A stretch of DNA of 64,000 nt, from NCBI RefSeq assembly GCF_022201045.2, contig NC_068557.1:20623501-20687500 (forward strand), in the 5' to 3' direction. This document shows positions 42,601 to 56,487 of the stretch, one piece after another. The notes under the pieces were generated by a model that was given only the letters and a program-made list of their open reading frames with translations, was not told the DNA's origin and did no database searches. Each line of letters begins with the position of its first letter. The first letter of the stretch is position 1. Origin of the DNA: Citrus sinensis (lineage: Eukaryota > Streptophyta > Magnoliopsida > Sapindales > Rutaceae). The position numbers and the translations under genes are program-made.

Positions 42601-45600
42601 TTATTCCATTGGGGAAGGACTGTCATCAACTTTGACATCATCCTGTACACTGCCTAGCATGACAGCGGTCAGCATTAGCTTGCCAGCAAATGGAAAATCC
42701 TTATGCTGCTTCAATATCGCTTCTACAGAAGAACTTGAATCATTCAAAATCTGATCCTCTGAGTCTCCTTCTCGCAGTGGCAACACTTCTTCAAATCCTT
42801 CGTCAATAGTTTCTGCATTGGGTCCATAACACCTATTTGATGCTTGGAACAGCAATGTGTCTCTCAGTTGTTGCAATGTTTCCTCATCACTCCATCCTTC
42901 GTCTATTGATGCTTGGTAAAGTTGGCCCCAGTCATCCTGATTTGCAGCATTCTTCCAGCAATCCTCCAGAAGGTGTCTATGGCTCTTTCGAAATGATGAG
43001 CTTGTCCATGCAAACACATCAAAAGCCAGCAGCGAAAGCTCAGGGTTTTCACTTTTAAGGCAGAGCTCGACTAATTCCTCTGGGCGAAGGAGTGGTCCTC
43101 CAACATATTGCTTCACTTCATCAGCAGCCACAACTTTCATGATTTCTTCCTGCAAGAGATAAAGAAGTTGGGACTTACGGCGAACAAACATGCTGATAAA
43201 ATAAATAGGGAAGCAAAAACTTTTAACAGATGCGTGTCAGGAAAAACTAGCAGAGGATTGAAATGGATTTCAGTGTTTCTCCATGAACAGTAGTTGTAGA
43301 AAAGAACTACGGACAAAACAGTGATTTTGAAAATAAACCATGAAAAGTGAATTGTATTCAACAACATGCCAATATTCATTAAATGTCCTTAGATCAAAAG
43401 TTTGCATCAGACCTGCAATTTTAAAATTTTCAAATCAGCTTCGATGCGGTTTACTTTTGCTCCAGAATCAGCATCCTTACCCGCTGGCATTTACAAAAGG
43501 ATTAGTAAGATAAACACAAAATTGGTAACAAATTGCCGATGTAGACACAAAAGAAAAGAAAGTTATCTTACAAGCAAAAACAGCATATGAAAATGGATGG
43601 AATAATAATATTAATTGCTGAAATCTTTCAACCATCTCCCTGGCCTAGAAGTAGATTGTCAATTTGTAATAAAGAGGATTGTTTTATCCTGCAGGTCCAA
43701 TTCTCAATAGATGCAATAGCAGTTATTTGTAGAGTTGGTGGTCAAAAATCAGATTGTTTATGATATTTACAGCCCAATAGTACATATAGAGCTACCATAC
43801 CTGGTGCTACAGGCAGTTTAAAAAAAGTAAGCATAGAGGTTAAGTCTTTGTGTGGTCACTAGAGTAGTGCCACTGATTTCAGCCTATTATTCAGTTAAAA
43901 CTTACACCCGTTCATGTTTGAGACAGAGATGGACCTTGGTTTCTTGAACAGTTACATACTGATGCAATCGAGCCTTTCCTCCCGCACTCACATCAAACTT
44001 GCTTAACGATATGTACAAAATGGCCTCACATTTAAGAAATTTAAAACTTGATCAATTTAACCAAAATAGAACAAGATGAGGCCAACATATACATACAGAG
44101 AATTAAAGAGTAGTCTTACCAGCGATGACAGCTATCTTTGCAAGGTTCAACAGGCGCTTTCTGTCCGCCAATGTTGGTTCATGAATCACATGGTCAGCGG
44201 CTTCCCCATCTTCAGCTGATGAAATAGAGCTCTCATTTTCAGAGAGAGCTAAAACATGAAGAGTTTCTGATGCTGAGGAAAACTGATGAAGAAACATTTC
44301 ATGAAGCCAAAGAAGATGACGGTGATACTTCAGAAAAACAGATAGCTCTTCTTGGAACTCCTCACCAAGCCTTAAAATCTTGGAAAATTGCCTCTTCTCA
44401 TATAGTTCTTTAAATACAAACTGACAGAAGCCTCCCTTAGGCCCCATGCTCTCATGCTGTGTAATAAATCATTTACGTTATAACCACATAAGCCTCGATT
44501 AAGATAAGGAAACACCAAAGTTAAAACTTGCATCAATGATATCTACAAAGTAAAGAAAAGGAAATATAAACTGACACAGTTGTGTAAGGTTTGCTGATAT
44601 GACAACCAAAACAATAAGAAAAGACAATATTTACAAAGTACGTAGTTCTGCACATGTATCAATGCATGAAAACCTATAAGAATGAGAAAATATCCATCCG
44701 CCATATGATACCATCCAAACTCCAACACATGATACCAAGTTCACTTACATATTATTAATTATTTTTAAGAAGTAGAGGGCAACTTCTTAACAGATAATCA
44801 TGCCATAAATCATGGACAAATGATAGATGAGAAAATTTCTCTTTCTCACACAAGAACGATCACTGCAGATGCTCTAGAAAATGGACTAAAAGAAATAGAA
44901 AGCATGCAAGAGTGAACAAACACATCATACCATAAGATTTCTCAGCATTTCTGAATCATTAAGGTCACAACATATTTTCCACATAGTTTTGTAGCCTTCA
45001 TGCCGTTTTGCAATAGACAGCAAACTTGAAGAAAGCTTTCTGAGCATTTCTACATCTTTATCTTCAACAATTTCATCCAAATCCTGGAAAAACAATCAGT
45101 TTAAGAATGCATAAATATCCACCAGCAGGTTTAAAACAAGGAAAAAAATGACCTGAAAATGTGTTGACCTGGTAACGAAATCCCAAAGAGCCTCTGACTT
45201 GTTGATAAAGGGAGTCAAGAAGTGAATCCCGTCTATTCCAATACTCATTCAACAGACCTTTGTGCTCTTCTCCACGCTCAACTGTTGCTGTGATAGCCCC
45301 ACTATATGCTTCCAGTAAAACTTCACAGAGTGCTTCTAGATGAGCACACACATCTGATTTTGCAGACATATCAAGTCCAGGACTTTCGTTTAGCAGCTGG
45401 AGAATGAAAGCAGCAATGCTCCACAGCCCATTACGTACAACATATTGAGAAGACCAAGGTGTTAAACCTTCAGGTGGTGGATACCACATGCGATGCTCAT
45501 TTCTATAGTGCATGGCCGTGCGAACTATAGTAACACATACATTTGAGAGTTCACATGTTCTCTGGATCTGAACCCCATGTGGCTGTTCTACACTAATTAC

Positions 45601-48600
45601 ATACTGCAGTTGTTTGTCTAAGCAATAAAATACCTCTTCAAGATCAGAAACCTTACTGTAGAAGACTTCAGCATTGTCTCTGTCCATCAGAAGCACAGTA
45701 TTACGGCGAGCTCTTTCACCAACTACTTGAATAAGATCCCACAGGGCACCTGAAATTTGAATCTCTGTACGGTTCTGGCTAATCATACTTTGCAGTTCCC
45801 TGAGTTGAATCATTCCAGCAAGCTTTTCACCATGCTCCAAGATGATTTGCAAAGAATGTCCTGTTAGCACGAAAAACAAATTTACTCATCTTGAAACACC
45901 TTAAGTTTTTTTTCCCCTAAAAAAAAGTGTAATCATGCAATGTCATGAATTGTTACATGTTCTGCAAGAAATTTAAGGGGACGCAGATGGAAGATCTCTT
46001 CCATTTTCACAAAATAACAGTAACAAGATTTCATGCTCTGACACACTTCATGTAAGGTGGGAAAAAAAATTCCAAATCTGAATAAGCACTGCAAGTCAAA
46101 TGGCAGTAGATCGTACTCTGTCTAGCACATAACTCCTCATGACACTTGGACAAAGCTAGAAACTGCAGAAACTTTTCATGCTTCTGCTGCTTATCCTTGA
46201 GCTGACTGGATACCATTGACAAAATCTCAGCACCTCTAGTTGTTGTCCAGTGTTTAGCCAAGGTGGCCACAATGGCTTTGCTAGTCCGGACAAAAACACT
46301 TGTTTCTCCATCTCTTTCAAATGCCCCAGAGTTTTGAAGCTTTTCAAATGAACCATCAACCTGCCCAGATAACAGAAAATCATGAAAAAGATGACCAAGT
46401 AAGGCCTCTGATTCTTCATCTTGGGCTGATCGACGTGCAACCCCAGTTGAAACAGCCTTTTGTCTATCTCTAGCATCCCAAGCATCAGAGCTAACTCTTC
46501 TAGGACCTGCCAACATAAAGTTTCTTCTCTCTTCAGGTACTGATCCTTCATTGGAGCTTCCTTTCCGTGACAAGCTTCGCTCAGGTGGTTCAACTCCACC
46601 AATTACAACAGCCTTTTCTGGTATTGCCCATATTCCCGCTTTCTCGGTTAGCACAACCCATGCACCATCTTCACCATCATCTGATGAAGGAAGAACTGAA
46701 GCATCAAGAACTTTTCCGGCATCATAAGGCAGGTCAAACTGATATAGTCGAGTAGAGTTCCTATAATAATGCGAGACTGTTGCTGTTCCGTCACCAGAAA
46801 GTATGATTGCTGATCCTGGAGGCTTTCCCCCGACCCTAAGCCTCATTGAGAATAAGAAGTCCTCCTCTTCTACTCTTGCCTTTGGAATTATCACTTGGAT
46901 AGGAGCTTTTTTCTCTAAGACTCTTTCATGAATATCAGAGTAGATGTTTACCCCAGATTTATATTGCATGGCCAGCAGAGAATACTGTGTGTAACTTGAA
47001 CTGCTGACACGATCCTTACAGAAAGTGGCAACAAGAATCGTAATCACTTTACCGTGATTGTCTACTTGCACATCCAGAGGCCAGATTCTCTTCTGACCAG
47101 CCAAATCCTTTTTTATACCCAAATCACCATCGGTGCCAACGATTTCATGAGACCAGAGCTTTGACACATTCAAGTCAGGGAAAAGTTTAATATTGAAGCA
47201 CTGTATCTCATGATCAGTCAGCAACAAGAACTGCCAGTTGGGTTCCTTAGAAGAAGACAGAGAGTAACCCCAGGTTAGTGACCTTGGATAACCCTTGCTC
47301 CCTGCAAGTTGCCCACCATCACTGCTCTGAGATGATGCACCAGCCAACTCATGATATACTTTGCTACGGTGGATACCAGCAGGGCTGCAGTAAAACAGCC
47401 AAAGCTCACCACTTGAACTACTTGTTAGGGCAACACAAGACTGTTGAGTACCAGGAACCGCAGAAGCAATCATGGAGTTAAAAGTACCTGATACAATCAA
47501 ACTACTCCTGACCCTGTTCCCATGCCACTGACCATTAGGGGTAGTCTTCCCATCAACAGGCGAAGAAGTAACCTCTGATTCATCAGATGATACAAGACTG
47601 ATAACCGGATTATTTACACTTTCACGAATATTAGGCCAGAATACAAGAGCTCCGGTTTTTTGGTTACACAATACAATTCCAGCAGAGTTCCAATGTCGTG
47701 CAACTTTATTTGTTGGCACTGAGGTGCTATCCCAATTAACAACACTAAGCAACCAATGACTACCATGATAAGAATTTCTACCAGTATGTCCCTGATCCAA
47801 AACATTCGAAGGGATCTCCAGAGCAACGCAATTGTTTAACGCTGCAGACGACAAGTAATTCCAAATAAAGAGTCTGCTTCCACAGATAATCCAGGAAAGA
47901 CACATTTCCCTATCTATTCCACCAGATATACAAGCATCACCTGCCAAAAAAGAAATTAAAAGAGTTTGTAATAATCTTCTCCAAATAAATAGTAGCAAAG
48001 AGAGACTTGTCACTGGAGCCAATTGAACTGACCAGGAATGTGCTTGCGAAGAATGCTGGTCTGTTCATCACGAACGACTTGGGGAAACTCTCCAATAAAT
48101 ACAGGCTTAATAGGATCTACCACATCGCCTTTCTCACTTTTGCCTGCAGGTGGAATTCTAGGGACCAAAAAAGAAAATGAAAAAAAAAAAAAAACATCAC
48201 AAAGTATTAAAAACTAGCCCCAAAACATATGTTACACCAGAGATATGTTAGGAACTGAGGTTTTGTCACTTTTAATCCACAACTCCTGTAGAACGAAATC
48301 ACTAACTATCAAATATAAGTAGGTGCTTGCCAACTAAAAACATATAAATGTTTACCAAACACTTTCAACTGATAGAAGCTAAGTAGAAATACAACAGTTA
48401 CAAACATAACATTTAACTGTCCTAAGCTTAGGCTTAAAGTTGTGACAGTATTTAGCAAAATGTTTATTGGTTGGCTATCCCCGCTTATACTTGACGGTTA
48501 GTGATTTCATTCCACAACAACTTCATTAAAAGTTGCATCACCTCAGACAATCGTATAAACAATAAATGGTACGAACATTAACTAACATTACTCGGAAATT

Positions 48601-48877
48601 TAGCATAAAAAATAACGAAACGGAAAATTAAAATTGAAACAAAAATGGGAGCAATTTACATTTCTAGTGGTGAAATGCAATGACGATACCTGGCGAGAAC
48701 AGATAAGCGTGGAGCCCAAGGAGCAGGAGTGCCGGTGCTGGGCCGGTTGGCGATCGAAGTGATGTCGTGTTGAGATTTACGATTCTCGGCGAGTGGAGTT
48801 ACCGGTGAATGTGAATCCACTTGATTTCGCTCTTTTCGCCGGCTCAAATTTGCTCTCTTTGTTCCTGGAGAGAACAT
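42601..48877 (-). CDS. NUP133: Nuclear pore complex protein NUP133
   Basis: Eight coding exons: 48877-48690, 48157-48033, 47940-46117, 45860-45169, 45083-44931, 44456-44120, 43483-43413, 43149-42601. All joins keep the frame and give 1312 residues, close to plant NUP133 (~1285 in Arabidopsis as I recall). It is a scaffold subunit of the Nup107-160 Y-complex at the nuclear envelope, needed for mRNA export and, in legumes, for symbiotic signalling. The basic Ser/Pro-rich N-terminus (M-F-S-P-G-T-K-R) precedes a seven-bladed beta-propeller (~80-480, exons 2-3); the remainder is the alpha-helical stack with the conserved H-E-G-Y and M-G-P-K-G-G-F-C segments, ending in the P-F-A-G-K-L motif. The donor of exon 4 is the one at T-A-C-C-A-G|GTCAAC; a later GT would break the frame. 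Neighbourhood matches LHCB2 and VPS11 near NUP133 in Arabidopsis chromosome 2. Confidence 0.95.
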
Positions 48878-49971
48878 TTTATTATTTTATTATTGTTATT
48901 ATTATTATTTTTTGGCTTCTTGAGGTTTAGGGTTTATGTGTTGTTTTGCCAGTGAGTAGTAAGCACGACAGCACGAGCCAGCCACTGACTCTGAATGCGA
49001 ATAGCGAAGTGGGAGGAAATTTGAATTGCATTTGATTGTGAGAGAGAGAGAGAGAGAGAGTAGAGATCCACTGAGATCGAGCTCAGGCGATGAGTGGTGG
49101 ATTGCACTTTTAAGCCCAAGCCTTAGCCGCTCGATTAAATGTGGATCTTATGTAATTAGCTTTAAACGCCTCTTTTTTTTTTCTTTTTCTTTTTTCTCTC
49201 TTCCTTTTTAAAGCTTTCTTGTACGTTGTAGGACTTAAAAAATAATCGAATTTTGCTCATCACAGTTAATGAATGAATAATGATCATTTACTTTCTGGGA
49301 ATCAAATATATATTTTTAATTTTATAAATACAAATATACAATTGTTATTTTAGGGGGTGAAAAAAAAGGGCTTTGGAAATTTATTTCAAGCCTACTAAAA
49401 ACGATAGAAACAGCGTACACTTTTTTGCGGTCAAATTTCTGGAGATAAGAAAAAGCATCAAATTGATTTCCTGAAACATGTTGTGGCCAGCGGCATCATA
49501 AACATTCCCTTTACAGCAACATGAAATATATGACGCTACTTCAAAGATAGAGTAGAAGTACTTGTTATTATTTTGAATCCGGAAAATACTACATATCATG
49601 AGCCCTAAACAAATGACAAAATTAATCTCAGTCAAGCAGCTGATAAAAATATTTCATGAGAGGAAAGTACAAGCTATAACCGTTCTGCATGTGAATTTCT
49701 TCACGAGTGATCCAAACTATTAGCATTTCTTTATATGACATTGATTGTATTTTGCTCACAGATATGAGACAATTGATACAACCACCAAATCAACGAGACC
49801 AGAACATATAAAAGGGCTTTTGTATTCGTGCTTTAAGTAAGAGAGTTCTCCAAAGAAGAACTATAGACAACACCTTGCCAGATTTAAGACAAACATTGAG
49901 TTTTTGTTTCCTACTCTGTTTCCTAAACAAAAACAAAACTAGATATACATACACATAAGGCAGATTTTGTA
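48878..49971. other. NUP133 upstream region with microsatellites, and SAM gene 3' side
   Basis: 48880-48912 is an AAT/TTA-rich microsatellite just upstream of the NUP133 start. A (GA)n run occupies 49038-49061 in what is probably the promoter or leader. 49380-49970 is likely the 3' UTR and downstream region of the SAM-domain gene. The frame at 49381-49635 shows no similarity I recognise. Confidence 0.45.
49038..49061. repeat. (GA)n microsatellite
   Basis: About 12 GA units, ~170 bases upstream of the NUP133 start codon. GA/CT-rich tracts are frequent in plant promoters and 5' leaders. Confidence 0.8.
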
Positions 49972-52158
49972 TCATGGTTCCAGCTTCAAGGAAACAACTC
50001 GCGACTGTCTGTTTCGCTTTGCCACCTTCACAAATACTACAGAGAGGCAAGACGGAGCCCACCAAGGCCGGCGAACTTTTTGCTCCCCTTTTAGACAAGC
50101 CACTAAAAATGTATTTGGGTGTCAACAATGATAATGTAAAATGCCCAAAATACAATAACAAATGAGAGAAAAGCTATCTAGTTAACAAGTACACAAGATG
50201 ATAGTCTTCTGCGCAAACAAACATGATCAAAACATTAAAATTTATAGAAGAAAGTATGGCACTACTCTCTCCAATATCGCATAAATCCAACTTCATTTCA
50301 TTCAAGAAAGGCAATCTTTTTCTCAACTATTCTCTATCATTTGTTCAAACAGCTTGAATTGATATGAACATATTTTATAAATTACTTGTTACCAATGTAA
50401 TGACCATAAGACTCATCACTAGCCAAAAATAGCCCCTATTTCAAATAATCTAATATGCAAGTTGATTAAACATTCTCTCAAACATAATGTTAACTTCATA
50501 TGCATAATTGGCCAGAACTTTTTCCACAGGAAGAAAGACAGAGAGAGAGAGAGAGAGGGCAACCTTTTATTCGTCTGAGTTCCTTACACAATGTAATGAA
50601 GTCGCCCCACTTCATATGGCACCGTCTTATAAACCGAAGAATCTGTTCAGTCGTGAACATTGACATGCCCTCCAAGTATTCACCATTGACACCATTCTCT
50701 TTGAAGATCTGACGATAGCCACCCAGATTTATCTCTTCCAACCATAAACCAACATCCTGAAAAGACAGCAAGGTCAATGCATGAGGCATGTCATTAAACC
50801 AAATATTCACACTTTTTTGTTTTCTTCCATAAACCAAAAAGGTCAATGCATCAAAAAGTCTTTTCATCAGCACAAAGTAAATGTATTCGAGTAATTTCAA
50901 TAAGTTAGGTTTCCAAGTCCATTCCCACTATTAATGCTCGTCAAATTATTTCATGTAATTCTTTCTTCAAAAGACAGGCTGCTAAGTAATGATAATTGTT
51001 ATTTCCATGTTTAATCACACCATGTCCTTAGCACCCGGAGAACTTATGAACAAGGCAAATCACAATTTTGTCCATCATTAATAAAATCCATGCTATGAGC
51101 ACATAAATACGACCAATCAAGCAGATAACATTAGCCTTCTCTGTTCTCCTTTAAGAATTGTCCTGTCCACAAGTAATAAATTCCATATATCCTACAATTG
51201 ACCAGTAATGGGTGACATAATATCTTAAGACTGGTTTTATGATCGTATCTAGCTAAACAAGAGCCCTAAAGCATCTTAAAAGTACCATCAAGAACTGTTT
51301 CTTACCTTAATACTCAAATACATCGCCAGAAGATTCAAGACTACCTTATAAACATAACCGTATACTGGTACTCGTAACAGAATCTCTTTGCAGTAGCTGT
51401 TATAGTGCGACCAAAACTTCCCTCCCAGGCATGCAGTACTCTCTCACAAACAAAAGATTGCTAAGATGAATATATTCTGTGACCAAACTTCACAACTTGT
51501 GTTGCATATTTCGTAACAAAGGATAATTGAAACTGAACTCAGACCCAGATGATATCTGAGCAGGAAAGAAATGATTTGACACAACTACCCACCCTTTCTT
51601 CTCGAATTGCATAGCCTCACACACACACAAACCTTCTACACTTATCGCATTTCTTGATCATCCTCATCATTAGCATTCAACAATTTAAACCACAAGCAAA
51701 AAGCCATTGTTACCAAGAGAGACTCAAATCATCAACCAATACACAGGCGATCATTTCTACCCAAACCAGCAAAAATCGTCCTTCACTAGACAGTCAATTT
51801 AGGATAAGAAAACCCAATATCTTCCGTCAAAAGCCCGCTGCTAAAATTTTTTTTTTCCCCAATTAATTTTTTTACTCAACCAATAATCAACTCACCAATT
51901 CATTTAAAACTGACAGCCCAGTCAATATCGCACTTCCTATTTCACAAATTCAATAATTACCAAATGAAAAAAAAAAAAAAACAACTGGACAAACAGATAA
52001 ATGGCATCAGACGAGATCCAATTCAACAAAAGGAGATCCAAAATAATTAAGCAAACGATTTCGAATTAAAAAGAACAAAAATCAAAAGAGAGAATGAAGT
52101 TTACCTCAACAGTCCAGATAAAGAAATCAAGGGGCTCAGGTGGCTTCTCTTTGCTCAT
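49972..52158 (-). CDS. Small SAM-domain protein (At3g07760 type)
   Basis: Three coding exons, 52158-52105, 50756-50564 and 50102-49972, encode 125 residues. The reading frame is visible only after splicing: exon 1 gives M-S-K-E-K-P-P-E-P-L-D-F-F-I-W-T-V-E, exon 2 the SAM domain (D-V-G-L-W-L-E-E-I-N-L ... F-I-R-R), and exon 3 a basic tail with R-R-P-W-W, ending S-L-K-L-E-P before TGA. SAM domains mediate protein-protein or RNA contacts by oligomerisation. The protein is almost identical to what I recall of Arabidopsis At3g07760, so it is strongly conserved, but its function is unknown. There is no signal peptide or membrane helix. Intron 1 is about 1.35 kb and intron 2 about 0.46 kb. The open frames at 50496-50900 and 49790-50161 are intron read-through of exon 2 and an off-frame reading of exon 3. 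Confidence 0.9.
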
Positions 52159-52521
52159 AATTCTTTAAAAACAATCCCTCTAGACAAAATTTTTACCTAT
52201 CATTTACAGAACAGAATATCAAAAGCAAAAATTTCGGATTCGCAAAAGGAGATTTATTAGGGCCACAGTTACAGATCCCAAAATAAATAAATACTATACC
52301 CTTTTTAGTTTTTTTAATTCATTATTACAATAAATAAATAAATATATATATATATATATAAATTAAAAAGAGAGAGAAAATCACGGAACCCACCGTATAC
52401 GAAGGTTTAGAAATTTAGCGGTTGTGTTGGAATTTCTTCATTTGAAATTGAATTGAAAATTTGCCAATTTTTTTTAAAAACAAAAAAAAAGAAGCAAGCA
52501 AAGCAAATGCGGGTGAAAATG

Positions 52522-52558
<37 letters not shown>

Positions 52559-55500
52559 ACAGAAGCTTGGCTTTTAGTTTTACTTCTGCCCACACACACT
52601 TTGTGTTTTATTATTATTATTATTATTAGTTGAAAGAAAATTATTTTAATGTAAATGGGACCCTTTATTTTTGGCTTTTTTTGGTTGTATTGTTTGTTTA
52701 TATTATTAGTGTGCGAATTAGGTTTTGCTTTTATTTATTTATTTATTTATTTATGGCCGTCGTTATTTTAAAAGTACTAATTACAATCGAAATTCATCAT
52801 CACATTGTGAAACCGATAATAGTTTGTTATAATTTTATTTTGGATGGGAATTTGACCAAAAGTCGTCACGCATGGATTTGAATAATGCGATGGCCTCAAC
52901 GAAGCTCTTTGTCAAATTTGTATGCATCCGACTAATTTGCCCGCCACTGACACTTTAGGTCTAATGGTGACTCTACCACTCACATTGGTAAAAAAAATTT
53001 CCGAAAAATATAATTTTATAAAAAAAATAATTAATAATAAAACTCTCGATACATATAGTCTTATCATTTATGACAATATAACCAATAAATCAATTTCTAT
53101 TAACAATGCTGCAAAGAAATCTATTGATGTTCTATATATGTATTTTTTTTTAAATTGAGAAGTGAAAAGAGTTTTCACGGGGTTTCAAAATCGATGTAAT
53201 CAATATTGTTGAGAGCGTCAATCCAACCATTATATATAAACCTTAAAGTACTCTTCTTTAACAATTCATATTTTAGATTGTTATTCTTTCAAACCTATTT
53301 TCAAGAGTGAGTTATATCACTTGCATAATTTTTATTTTTGACACTTAAATAATCGTTAAAACCATAAATTATTGATATAGATTATCATAAATCTATTGAA
53401 ACTAATAAAAATCCGTTATATGATAACTCAACCCATATCATCTATATTTATTAATATTTGAGGACATATCTATCTATACTCATAATTGTGAGAAAGAAAT
53501 TCTACCTCTATCCAATTATGGGAGGAGAATGGAAGTCTTTGCAGTTCAATAATAATTTTTTTTTATCAATTTCAATTTTTTAATAAAACATAATATTTTA
53601 AAACTATGAACATTCTAATCTAATTTCTTAAAAGTGTATTAGTCAATATTTATATCATAAGACCACTATTTATTTAAAAAAAAAATTGATCAGAAAACAA
53701 CAATCAATTGATGCATTCATTTAGCTCTTAAGGACGTAACGAATAATTTTCAAATAATTTTATTTAGTTATTCATTCGGATTAAAATCTTAAAAAAAAAA
53801 AAGTGAGTGACAAGAAAAAGAATTTGGGCTTTGACTAGCCCTTATCTTTAAAACCTAAAATAAAATTGATGCATTCGTTTAACACAAAAATAGTTGGGTA
53901 ACGGAGTAAATATAAACAATAATAATAATATCGAGATTAAACAACGATTACTGTACAGAAAACTATGCGCAATCATCACCAAAATTATTCACATGGACAC
54001 GTGCCCCCGTCCTATAACATTTATGGGCCAATGCAGTCCAGAAAGTGGGGGATTGTGATCGGCTGGTGGGGCCCACCAGATCAACCCCCCAAAATCAGGC
54101 GATCAACGGCCTTGATGTGGGGAAAATAAAAACTCTTTGAAAGAGCATTTAGTTAATGCCGACCATGCTAGTGTGCATGTGCGGCACGTGTGCGTTAGCG
54201 ACTCTTGCGTTCGGAACCATTATCACCATGATTGAATACGTCCTGGACCACATATGCCAGTGTTTTGTCTTCAATTCAATTACGCAACCAAAGCAACGCA
54301 AACACTTTAATATTTTGCTTGCTATTAAAAATACTAATAATTAATAATACCACCGTAACTCTTTTAACTTCTTTCGGATATAAATTAATGGCGAATACAA
54401 TCGTAGTGTAAAATTAAAGTGAAAAATAATTTAGAAAAATACATTTGTAACAGCGAGTTTCTACTTAAAAGTTTAAAGCACAAATAAATAAAATATTGGA
54501 CAATAATAAAGTTCTTAAGTTTGACATCTAACACTTTCAGAAACGTTGATCACGAAATTCTTTCCATAAAAATTATTCATTTACATTTTAAGAGGGCAAA
54601 CATCCACACCTTAAATTTTTCAGTATTTAGTAAACACAAAAACTGTTACTTCATTGCTAATGTCTACCAAGCACGACCAATTATATGCATATGCAGATTT
54701 AATCGAGTCCTAACTCGACTAATTAGACATCAATGTGACTCATTTGACATACTTGGGATTAATGGAATCCTACTTCGCAATTTGCATAACCTGTACTATA
54801 TTAGGAAAATGATTGTACGCTATTAAATTAAAAGAGGGGGAAGAAAATAAAAAAAAAGATAGAGCTTGACTTAATTAGGAGATTAGAGACAAATGCTCGA
54901 GGATTTTTGCAGTTCCTGGCTGAACAACCAAGTTGTACATATAATTGGATTAATAATAGTCTTCATTGTTCCACCCGATATTAAATTACTGTAAATCCAT
55001 AGACAGCCCACATGGAAGACAAAGGCAACATGATTTGATTTGGTGCCTCCTTTGTTAAAAAGTGCAATGACCTAATTCATATAACAAGATCTTTTTTAGT
55101 ATCTGCTAGGCTAATAAGAATACTTACCTAATAACAAAATGGAAATGTTTATTAGGTACGCACAAGTATAAGGGAATAAAAATTAAAAAAAAAAGTTTGA
55201 ACTTATGATGGAGATCTCACATTCAAGGGTCCGACTATAGTACCCCAAACGTATTGTGCTCCACTGGACACCAACAGATTGTCAAAATCAACAAAATCTG
55301 CCCATCTGTTAGTTCCCAGACTGTTGCGAGAGTACCCATAGACTGCCCAAATTCAATTCATCTTGTTTATCTTTGAATAAACCCTGCAAGGCCAAAACAT
55401 ACTTGTACAGTTTGTACAAGCACTTGCAGACATTTGCTGCATATCATACCTTAAGATTCTCAAAATATACATATACGGACTTGGCAGTAGGTAAACGGGC

Positions 55501-56487
55501 ATTTTTGGTAGGCCCGGAGAGAATATCATTCCGAACAGTTTCATTAAACAATAAATATCATTACATTTCTCAGTTAACTGATGCTTCCGTCCGAATTATT
55601 GGTAGAACTACTATATTTGTCTAATTTCATTGGCAGTACGGATGTTATCCACCCAAAATTTGTCTGTTAACTAGCACCAACCAAATCATTGCAGGGGACG
55701 GGTCATGGTTTTCACTTTTCACTAAGATTTATTTGAAGTAGCATAGGCTAGATGTCCTACCAATCTCTGAGCCACATCCGACCTTGAGATAAGATAACCA
55801 CGCACAACATGTTCTCTAAAAAAACTTGGAAGTTGGGACATCAGAAAGTAATTGACGAAAAACCACATGCAAGGCAATATATTCATGCTCTAAGAACCCA
55901 AAAACACTGCATAATCTTATGGCACTTTTACATCAGTTAGCAAGAAACCTGACGGTAATCAAATTGCTAAGTTAGTAGATAATTACAAAGCAATACTAGC
56001 TATCACATTTAACAGGATTGCATTTCTGTCACAAGCCATGCCAAAAAAAGGGGTTTCTTTCTCCAACTTTTGAGTAACTTCACACACACAAAAAAAAATA
56101 ATAATAATAATAAATAAGGAATGGCACCCTGAAGGATCTAACCTGTTATTTTGAACAGAATGATATACACCCCAAATCAAGAGGTAATAGCAGCTGGACT
56201 GAAATCTGAAACAGCTCACATGTAAAACCTCCAAGACCCTTCTTCTAATAGGTTGTCTTTTCAGTTGGAGGAATTCCATACTCCTTGAATATAGCCAACC
56301 TAACAGATGAATCACAGCTTCATCTGACTGGTGACTTATCTACGTCCAGGCCATTGACCTAAGCAACAACCTCAAATTCACTAGATTCCAACTCAAATCA
56401 CTGTGGTTCCCAGATAAAATTCAGATTGTGAGGCAATGAATATAAGGCATAGATTCTTGCACAAGGAGCACCTGAAACAATCAAACC
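52159..56487. other. Intergenic, AT-rich, with microsatellites and an isolated GC-rich patch
   Basis: 52159-52560 is the probable SAM-gene leader and promoter, with (TA)n at 52341-52361 and a (CT)n(CA)n compound microsatellite at 52524-52557. 52600-53950 is AT-rich without supportable frames. 53990-54125 is unusually GC-rich: CACGTG at 53998-54003, and the palindromic CTGGTGGGGCCCACCAG near 54063-54079. The 62-codon frame at 54156-54344 follows it but has no known similarity. 55350-56480 includes VPS11 3' UTR sequence and an AAT microsatellite at 56096-56113. Confidence 0.45.
52524..52557. repeat. Compound (CT)n(CA)n microsatellite
   Basis: A run of CT units passes directly into ~12 CA units, ~370 bases upstream of the SAM-domain gene start. 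Confidence 0.85.

Noticed and set aside
45153-45168. Alternative donor for NUP133 exon 4 after TTTTCAG
   Set aside because: Using it leaves phase 1, which is incompatible with the next exon; the upstream donor after TACCAG restores phase 0.
46156-46602. 148-codon frame on the - strand
   Set aside because: Overlaps NUP133 exon 3 in another frame; the exon frame matches the nucleoporin.
54156-54344. 62-codon frame after the GC-rich patch
   Set aside because: It could be a small gene, but Cys/Ile-rich composition, lack of similarity and lack of splice or conservation evidence leave it unsupported; kept only as part of a finding.
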